Shown: positions 56,901 through 64,000 of the stretch, one piece after another | Layout: the number at the start of each line of letters is the position of its first letter | Position numbering within the stretch: the first letter of the stretch is position 1 | Source: Cordia subcordata | Lineage: Eukaryota > Streptophyta > Magnoliopsida > Boraginales > Cordiaceae | Direction: 5' to 3' | DNA length: 64,000 bases | NCBI GenBank assembly: GCA_028554755.1 | Contig: JAPTOF010000009.1 | Span: 14,795,501-14,859,500 of the forward strand | Position numbers and translations under genes: made by a program | The notes under the pieces: generated by a model | Told to the model about the DNA's origin: nothing | Databases searched by the model: none | What the model saw: only the letters and a program-made list of their open reading frames with translations

Positions 56901-59900
56901 TCAAATTATCCCTTATGCTTTCCAAATGGTTGCATGTAATCTCAAATCTTAATTTTTTTTGTCCAAATTAAATTAGTGTGCATTATACACACTTTTTTTT
57001 CCTTTGCTTATATGAGCAATAAAACAAATTGTAATGTGCTATATATTTTCTTAATAAATTCTTTTTTCTCATCTAACGTCATTCAAACATTAACAATAAA
57101 GGGAGGTGATTATGCCAACTTTGAAAAGTGCACAGAGATATATAATGTAGGAAGTTAAAAAAATACATAAAGTTAATCAGCCAATTAGACAACCTATAGA
57201 GTAATAAATTCATTAGACAAATTGCAGGAAAACATGCTATCTTTTGAAAAATGCACACACAGTAATGTGGTAATTTTCAAAATATAGGGGATAATTAGTT
57301 AATTATATAAGCCACGTGGGGACAACATATGTTTATTTTAACCTTAAAATAGTAAGCCGGTCAAGAAGATCACTTCTCTTGGTGTGGGGTGAAAGTACAG
57401 GTAAATGAGCACAGTAGTAGAAAATGCTAGGGTTTCTTTCTTTACCTGAATTTTGATGCCATTTCCTAGAACAAGTGGTGCAGTAAAAACTCGGTCTATG
57501 GTGCTTGCACCAACCGTGATGATCCAAGGGGCCACATTTGACACAGACATTGCAGCAGGACCAGAATTACCAGCACTGCACACCACCACTACATCTCTCT
57601 TCACTGCATGCAATGATCCAATAGCGACACCATCTTCAAAGTATGGTGTGCTAGAGTTCCCACCAAGCGAAACACTGATTACATTAACACCATCATTGAT
57701 TGCATCATCAAATGCTGCTATTATATCTTCATTTTGGCAAATGTTTCCCTCTGCAAGGCTATGGCCTGGGACTGGCCAACAGACTTTGTAGATTGCCAAC
57801 CGCACAAGTGGAGCTCCACCGGAGACAATGCCCTCGGCAAAGCCACCAAGGCCGGAGACATTGTCGACTCTCCGGCCACCTACAGTTGATGCCGTATGGG
57901 TTCCATGTCCATCAACATCTCTGGGTGATCTATAGTCTACTCCACTATTAAGGCGACCAAATTTTGCCTCGTAACCTTTTAAATAGTATCGAGCTCCAAT
58001 GATTTTCCTAGCAAATGGTCAAGATATTAGCATATTTAAATGAAAGAGCAATATGCTAAAAGTCACGCCCCAAGCCCGGAGCCTTATTTTGGGAAGCAAT
58101 GTCTGTAGAGTTGCACATCACTAGAACAAATGCACATTGGGAGAAGTTGGTTTGAGGTTATTAATTTATTATGTCTACAACATTAGGCTCTTCTTGAAAT
58201 AGGATTTTGAATTTAGGCGTGAGAATAAACTATAAAGATATTAAAATCAAATGAGCAAACATTAATTTGACCTAAAAACTGTAATGTCACAAATTGCAAT
58301 AGAAAGAGATTGATAAATGAGTGTTTAAAAAACAAGTCTTACCAGAAAATCAAACATAAGAAACTAAATAAATCATTAACCCTTGATTTTTTAATTAACC
58401 ATCCACTCCACTGCTTGTCCTCCGTCCCAGAGATGCAGAGAAAACGGTTTGAGCCGCATGTCGACAGTTCATGCTTTTTTTTTTTAATGTTAAAATCCTA
58501 TGTTGAATTCTTCGCATGCCAAAAGGCCTTTGTTAAGACATGACCAAAGAATACGACACTCTAACATCATATGTTCTAATAAAAAAGTGGGTTAATCCGT
58601 CCAATGGTGGATATACTTTGGGCTTGAAACAATTTGATCTCTAAACTTTCAAACTATACCATTTAGTCCTTGAATTATGAGTTATTAGACAGGATAAGGA
58701 CAATTAATATTTTTCATCAAAATTTTAACAGCAAAGTGATGGAATGAGGACAAATAACATTTTTCGTCAAAGTTTTAAGAGTAAGTGGCATATTACCCCC
58801 TGTAGTCTGGCATAAATGCACAATACCCCCCTAAAGTCTCAAAACTATCTGATTATCCCCTCGAACTTTTTAAACGTATGCAAATTACCTCCCCCCCCCC
58901 GCCGTCTATTTTTGGTGGTTAGTTTTGACGGAAGTTGGAGTTTACGCGCATGTGTTGCGCGTGTGTTTGCATTTTTCATTGCATAATATATAGAGTAAAT
59001 GGCATATTACCCCCTTGTAGTCTGACATGAGTGCACAATACCCCCCTAAAGTCTCAAAATTACCCCCTTGAGTTTTTAGAGAGTGAATGAGTTAAGCGTT
59101 TTAATAAAAAGTGTAAGAGCTTAAATGGTCCAAAATATTTAATTTTTATATATATTATGCAATGAAAAACGCCATACATGTGCATAAAATTCAATTCCCG
59201 TTAAAACTAACCAAAAACAAAAGGCGAGGGGGCAGTGACCACACGTTTAAAAAGTTCGAGAGAGTAATCAGATAGTTTTGAGACTTTAGGGGGTATTGTG
59301 TATTTATGCCAGACTACAGGGGGTAATATGCCATTTACTCAAGTTTTAATGGCAATGTGATGGAAAAAGGTTAATTGTCCTTATTTTATCCAATGGCTCA
59401 TAGTTTAGGGACTAAAAAACACAATTTGAAACTTAAGGGACTAAATTGTCCCAAGACCGAAAGTTCAGGGACCACTGAAAAAATTAACCCTAAAAAAGTT
59501 GTAATTTCTTGATTGTTATTTATTTTAAATCGTAATCCATAAATAGAAGAATCGCAATTGTTTTCGTAATTATGAGATTTATGCAATAAAAAACCATATT
59601 TATTGTATTTTGGAAAAAATCTCTTCTTGATTCAATAATGGATATACTTTCGAATCATTTTGTTTGTTTTTTTTTTTTTTTTTGTAATGAAGTAATTTTG
59701 GTCTTTTCCATATAAATCCCATTTATTTAAAATTTTATTTTGAGCCATACAAGATTATATATATTGATTAATTCTATTTCGGCATTTTTGTGGTATTAAT
59801 CGACTTTTGATCCATAAAGTAATCAAAGTAGTGATCTCTATCATCACAAGTACAGAAAATGAAGATCAAGAACTATCACCTGTTGCAAGGAAATGGTTTA

Positions 59901-61480
59901 ACATCAACACCAGAATCACATGTCCCTTTCCACCAGCTTGGAACGGGTTCCATGCCTTCGTCGTTAAAACTCTCAGACTCTGGCCATACACCTGATGAAA
60001 ACAGCATTATTCAATTAGACAAAAATTTTAATGACTAAATATACTTCAAATATCGACTATTTGCCTAGTTCAATTTGGATTACAGGAGTTTTTCTCCCCT
60101 CTCTTGAGCATAGTGATGATTATGGCATAAATGTATCATAACATAATATAATTACGGAGAGTTCGTTTAACCTCAAGACCAATTGGTGGCAAAAGGAATA
60201 GCCTTATGATTGAACTGAATTACATTGAAGATGTAGCTACAGCCGGTCAACCAATAAGACCAATTGGTGGCAAGAGGAGAAGCCTTGTGATTGAACTAAA
60301 CTATATCATGGTGGATTGATGATTAGGTTAGGACCTAGGATAGGATCAATGAGTCAACTCTTATACCATATTAATAACGGGATTTTATCTCAAAATCAAT
60401 TAGTGCCAAGAGAAGTAATTCAAGAGTTTTATATTGTAAACTCGTAACTAGTGATTTTTTCACGTGAGACCAAAAATATATTTCTTAAGAAGTTCCAGAA
60501 AGTTGCAAAGAGAAAACTTGGCAAAAAGGGCATATTATTTCGGACATATATACCGGTGTCCAAGACCCCAACCACAACATCTTTCCCATAATCGGCTTTA
60601 CGTAGCAGTTCTTCTCCGTTTGAAGATGTTGGGTTCCCATTTGCTTCAAGTAAATTCATAAAATCCCACGATCTTGTTGTATGAAGCTTGTGCGCTTCTG
60701 GGTGGCTATGGAAAACCGAAACAACTCCTTCCATTTCTGTTAGCATCATCAGCATTACTTGCATTAGTAAACGATACAAATTTTGGATGCATATATATAT
60801 ATACATATATATATATATATGCAAGTGTGAATTTGACAAGTGGGTATAGACTAGTGGTAACACCCTTTTAATCACTTAAGACCTGGGTTTCTGAGTTTTA
60901 GTGATCAACGAGGTAAGTAGGAAACCACTGTAGGTCCTCTTTAAAAAAGTGTGAATAGATGTACGCACATGAAGTAGCTAAAAACCCATTTGGGTTACTT
61001 ATTCGGGTATTTATAAGCACTCAGTTTATTATAAAAAGTGCTTATAAGTATCCAAAATAAGCACTGTCAAACACCTTCTTCGATTTAGTTAATCAGTTAG
61101 CTTCAACAACGTAACTATATATTTTTCCGGCTTCATCAGGTGTAAGCAACGCTGAGAATCCATTGATGACGTGCTTGTAGCTGTAAAGTAGAGAGGCTTT
61201 TGCTTCTTCTTTGGAACCTTTTACCGAATGCAAGTACGTGTGATGATGATCCTCAATTTCTTGTAATGTTTTCTCTCCGCTGTGCTCTCCAAGATAGACT
61301 ATATAAACCTGAAACAAGTTCAACCAAACTTGAGTACGAATTTTCCCATTTTTTTTAAAAAAAGTAAGCACTGAAGAAAAAAATAATCATAGAATTCTAA
61401 ACCTTGCGCTCTAAATCTGCGTATGAGGCAGTACTATGAAGAATGAGAAGAAAAGAAACAAGAACAAAATGGTTCTTCAT
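54000..61480 (-). CDS. Subtilisin-like serine protease, SBT5.6-like
   Basis: Nine exons: 61480-61403, 61308-61116, 60736-60554, 59991-59880, 58007-57446, 56555-56458, 56081-55736, 54916-54703, 54601-54000. All splice sites are GT/AG and the exons join to 2388 bases, giving 795 residues. Subtilases are secreted proteases of the cell wall that process proproteins and peptides. Residues 1-22 are a signal peptide; about 27-110 the inhibitor I9 prodomain ([11 protein letters not shown]); then the S8 domain with Asp150 (VGVLDTG), His223 (DGHGTHT), Asn336 (SAGNSGP) and Ser563 (SGTSMSCPH). The protease-associated insert lies at about 377-500, and the fibronectin-III-like end at about 650-775 ([10 protein letters not shown]). 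Odd points: FSSIGPS at 510-516, where R usually precedes GP, and a hydrophobic C-terminal tail ([10 protein letters not shown]) beyond the normal family end. Large introns hold MITEs. A 3' remnant of a duplicate lies downstream. Confidence 0.93.
55412..55436. repeat. (CA)n microsatellite in subtilase intron 7
   Basis: About twelve CA dinucleotides. Confidence 0.95.
58588..59495. mobile_element. Outer fold-back element in subtilase intron 4
   Basis: The left arm (58588-58785: GGGTTAAT, CAATTTGATCTCTAAACTTTC, GATAAGGACAATTAAT) and right arm (59341-59495) are long imperfect inverted repeats. For example the reverse complement of the right arm reads GACAATTTAGTCCC and AAATAAGGACAATTAACC. A second fold-back element occupies the centre. 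There is no coding capacity; a non-autonomous DNA transposon is likely. The splice sites of the intron are untouched. Confidence 0.78.
58787..59343. mobile_element. Inner fold-back element nested in the outer one
   Basis: The left arm GTGGCATATTACCCCCTGTA continues to CTTTTTAAACG near 58875. It is mirrored by the right arm from CGTTTAAAAAGTTCGA (59243) to AGGGGGTAATATGCCATTTA (59342), nearly 100 bp each. A partial extra copy of the left arm lies at 58993-59066, so the element also carries an internal duplication. A run of ten C residues is at about 58890-58900. Confidence 0.85.
60790..60821. repeat. (AT)n microsatellite in subtilase intron 2
   Basis: Interrupted TA/AT dinucleotide run just upstream of exon 3. 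Confidence 0.9.
60988..61078. mobile_element. Small MITE in subtilase intron 2
   Basis: Fold-back arms with GGGTATTTATAAGCACT and AGTGCTTATAAGTATCC. Outer words are TTTGGGTTACTTATT and AATAAGCACTGTCAAACACC. Same family as 25963-26077 and 50818-50936. Confidence 0.78.
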
Positions 61481-61533
61481 GGTCGATATGTATTCTTATA
61501 GTTTCACGTTTTATATTTACCCTCCTCCTCCAC

Positions 61534-61541
61534 AATTTATA
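61534..61541 (-). promoter_or_regulatory. TATA box of the subtilase gene
   Basis: The minus strand reads CTCTATAAATTGTGG about 55 bases upstream of the ATG at 61480, implying a leader of roughly 20-30 bases. A TTGACC W-box core lies on the plus strand near 61568, and an ACGT core at about 61553-61558. Confidence 0.6.
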
Positions 61542-61776
61542 GAGAACCAAAACACGTAGGCCGGACCTTTGACCTGTTATTTCTTCATTTTTTTCAGGAT
61601 GAAATGCCAAGCTTTTTCTTATGAGTTGTTTAATTAGTTATTCATTATCTATCTATTTTATAAAATAATTACATCATAACTTCATGTTAGTTCTGGAAAG
61701 GTGTCAAGCTCATCCTTTTTTCATTATTTCATCAACTCCGTTAATAAAATTTCCAAAACCATTACGCAGGGGTAAG

Positions 61777-62319
61777 CATAGGCGGAGCCACATGTACTCC
61801 AGGGGGGTGACTTTTTAAAAAAAATAAAATTATCATTACTTTTTGTTAATTTTTTGATTATGAGAGAATAATTAAAATGAAGTGCATCCCCCCATAATAA
61901 GAGTCCACCCTTTCATGATTGTGATAAAGGTAGTATCAATACTTTTTATTTTACTTTTTAACCAAAAAATAAATTCAAAAAAAGAAAATAAATAAAAAAA
62001 TATAAATATAAATATAAATAGAAACGATGAGATATAAAAAGGGAAAATAAAAGAAAAAATGACTGCTAGGTCACTTGTCTAAAGAATTATTTTTAAGTTG
62101 AATAGTTTATGTTTTCAAAACCTACAGTCAAATTAAGACAATTATAAAATATAATTTTATTTACAATAATTATAGATATTTATTTATATTTCTTATATAT
62201 ATTAAGATACCATTATTATATTAAATACTACATATTTTTTATAATTGATTTTTGATTTATATTAAAAAATTTATATATTAATGTGCACCTACTGACCCTT
62301 GGGTCCTGGCTCTGCCATG
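61777..62319. mobile_element. hAT-type MITE with perfect 8-bp target duplication
   Basis: A 543-bp element with ends CATAGGCGGAGCCA and, reverse-complemented, CATGGCAGAGCCA. It is flanked by GGGGTAAG on both sides (61769-61776 and 62320-62327). The GGCGGAGCCA end is common in plant hAT MITEs. It has no open frame and lies about 300 bp upstream of the subtilase ATG. Confidence 0.9.
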
Positions 62320-62329
62320 GGGGTAAGTA

Positions 62330-62865
62330 ACTAATTGAGAAAATCGCAAAAGGTTATGTAACTAATTATTATAAATACTGGAGACATTTTCTTAGAAATT
62401 AATAACCATTTCGTCCAAATTTAATTTATACAAGGTGTAGCATGCATGCATTACTTTTCTTTCTTCCTTTTTTAATTATTCTTTTTTGGAAAATGGTGCA
62501 TAGTAAAATTTAATTACAATTCAAATGATGCTATTTTGTTAAATCGTATGAAATGTGGAAAGTTTTTCTAAGACCATTCCTCTCAAAGACCGACTCCGAA
62601 CCCATCCGTAATTTCCTAGTAATTATGTTGATTTGGGAATTGTTTTGTCAATTTGGTGCCAATATCAAAAAATCATAGAGATATTCTAACTTACGCGTTT
62701 TCGCTCGTTAGAGTTACGTTAATTCCAAAGTCTTGGCAGTTGTTTTTCACGCCACGTACATTAGAATAATTTACATTGTCTATCTTCTCAACCTGTATCG
62801 ATCAACAAGGGTACTTGCTTGTCAAAGTTTATTTGGGTGCTTATAAGCATTTAAAATAAAAAATT
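62330..62865. other. Intergenic stretch without a recognisable gene
   Basis: AT-rich. It ends with a partial copy of the CTTATAAGC-type MITE words near 62826-62860 (TTATTTGGGTGCTTATAAGC). Confidence 0.5.
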
Positions 62866-62867
62866 AA

Positions 62868-63035
62868 GAATAAAATGCAAGTAACTCTCTATAATTTATA
62901 TAAGTAGCTAATTATCCATTGTAGTTTAAAGCATTTTGCAAAGTTAGCAAAGTTAAGGGTGGTATATTTTAAACCATATAAAAGTAATCAGCTACTTACA
63001 TAAATCTTAGAGAATAGGCATTTTGCATAAAAATT
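62868..63035. mobile_element. Fold-back element with AAAATGC ends
   Basis: The left arm AAAATGCAAGTAACTCTCTA and ATATAAGTAGCTAATTA are mirrored by the right arm, whose reverse complement reads AAAATGCCTATTCTCTAAG and TGTAAGTAGCTGATTA. Confidence 0.7.
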
Positions 63036-63054
63036 GATTATATCAATAAAAGAA

Positions 63055-63168
63055 GGTGTTTGAGGGAGCTTATTTGAATGCTTATAAACATCAAAATTAA
63101 AAAAAAAATTATTAGTTTTTTACCTTAAGTACTTATAAACGCCCGAAATAAACACTGCTAAATAACGT
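63055..63168. mobile_element. MITE of the CTTATAAAC family
   Basis: The arms GGTGTTTGAGGGAGCTTATTT and GAATGCTTATAAACATC are matched in reverse by GTACTTATAAACGCCCG and AATAAACACTGC near the right end. It belongs with the other small fold-back elements in this window. Confidence 0.65.
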
Positions 63169-63209
63169 CAAAGTCCGCACCTCGATGATTAGGGGATGAG
63201 AATTTGATG

Positions 63210-63560
63210 CAGTCCAATTCTAGTTATATTAGGATTTGGATTTGTTATATGTTATTGAGTCATAATTATATTAAAATTAGTTTATTAGTTATTTTTATAT
63301 GGAAAGGACTAGTAGAGTTAAATTCTATTTAGTTTTGGATTCATAAAATAGCTATATATAGGGGTAAAAGTTTTTATTGTTAGAGGAGCTTTTCAGAATT
63401 ATTCAATAATATTTATTTCTCTCCCCTAGGGTTTATTATCTTAGGAATTTTTTGGCTAATTTCAACCTTGAAATTAAGCTCCTTGATTCTTCTACTTTTT
63501 TATTTATGTTCTCCAAATATCTGCTGTGTTAGAATTTATTCAGGCATATTAATTATGGGT
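63210..63560 (+). repeat. LTR-like dispersed repeat, copy B, with possible primer-binding site
   Basis: Matches 2795-3115 in the same orientation. It carries a TATA-like AGCTATATATAGGGG (63350-63364). It is followed by TGGGTATCATCGCGGAGC (63556-63573), which loosely resembles the TGGTATCAGAGC primer-binding site used by many plant Copia elements. No gag could be read in the remaining 400 bp. Confidence 0.55.
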
Positions 63561-63574
63561 ATCATCGCGGAGCT

Positions 63575-64000
63575 TGTCTCAGCCAAAGCAAGCAAGACTC
63601 TTGACCATATATGGAGGACTTCTCTAAAAAGTTAAAACAAATATATTGGTTTCCACTATTTCCTCGGTCATCAAATGAATTCTTCACAAAAAATTACAAA
63701 ACGGAATTAAATTAAACTATGTTTTTGTAGATAGGATCAATTTTATGAATTTAGTATTACCGTATATACTTTTCTCAAGAGCTGTCTTCTTTCATTCAGG
63801 TGTTTTCATTAACTCATGTTAAATCTCTTCTACAATTAATTCTTAAATGTTTTACATCCATGTATTCGTATTCGTATTTCTAACAACTGCCTTTACAAGT
63901 TTCTTCTAACATGTTGGTTTTTTACAAGAGCAAAGGCAAAGAAACAGAGGAAGTGAGAAATATGTTTTTGGTCTCAAGGAAATGTGCACTCTAGTTTTGT
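63575..64000. other. Right edge without a recognisable gene
   Basis: No conserved frame is visible on either strand. If copy B is an LTR this would be leader sequence of a retrotransposon continuing past the window. Confidence 0.4.

Noticed and set aside
57453..57951. Plus-strand open frames of 83-112 codons
   Set aside because: They are antisense to subtilase exon 5, whose minus-strand product has clear catalytic motifs.
1..64000. tRNA, rRNA, CRISPR array or bacterial-style operon
   Set aside because: No cloverleaf-compatible tRNA, rRNA core sequence or regularly spaced identical repeats with unique spacers were seen. Repeats found are microsatellites, LTRs and MITEs.

Overview
This window is AT-rich nuclear DNA from a flowering plant, most likely a eudicot. 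The evidence is plant gene families with plant intron structure (SBT5-type subtilase, S40/DUF584 senescence regulator, GTE bromodomain-factor relative, CC-type NLR receptor), SIRE/Ale/Tork-like Copia and Ty3/gypsy retrotransposons, plant LINEs, and many small MITEs. I see no bacterial-style operon, CRISPR array, tRNA or rRNA. No species can be named from the sequence.

Only three genes look potentially functional, all on the minus strand: a five-exon GTE-like gene without a bromodomain (212-1213, 5' UTR exon near 2411-2455); an intronless S40 gene (26756-27160); and a nine-exon SBT5.6-like subtilase (54000-61480) whose exons join in frame to 795 codons with all catalytic residues. An NLR gene (35955-38798) is broken.

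Layout. 1-2.5 kb: GTE-like gene. 2.6-7.3 kb: gene-free, with an LTR-like repeat and a MITE-like block. 7.4-17.4 kb: a decayed minus-strand Ty3/gypsy element split by a plus-strand Ale-like Copia element, itself split by a SIRE-like LTR; a hAT-type element with a perfect 8-bp target duplication lies beside them. 17.9-18.5 kb: solo LTR with perfect target duplication. 18.5-22.9 kb: gene-free with microsatellites. 22.9-24.7 kb: MITE, short tandem duplication and a LINE fragment with a Tourist-like MITE inside. 25.9-27.3 kb: tandem repeat carrying a MITE, then S40. 27.6-28.9 kb: solo LTR with perfect target duplication. 29.1-30.3 kb: Tat/Ogre-like gypsy remnant. 30.3-35.5 kb: gene-free. 35.5-38.8 kb: MITE and NLR pseudogene. 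38.8-40.4 kb: gypsy LTR ending the NLR. 40.4-52.8 kb: a LINE split by an 11.3-kb CACTA-like insertion that holds a full-length Copia element, a solo LTR, a MITE and exon-like fragments of two unrelated protein kinases. 53.1-61.5 kb: remnant of a second subtilase 3' end, then the subtilase, whose introns hold nested fold-back elements. 61.8-64 kb: hAT MITE, fold-back elements and a second copy of the LTR-like repeat seen near 2.8 kb.

The most interesting part is the 40.9-52.2 kb composite, which looks like a gene-capturing (Pack-type) CACTA element nested in a LINE. Other notable signals are the bromodomain-less GTE gene, a cluster of 16 W-box cores in the Copia leader, and the fold-back elements nested inside a subtilase intron.
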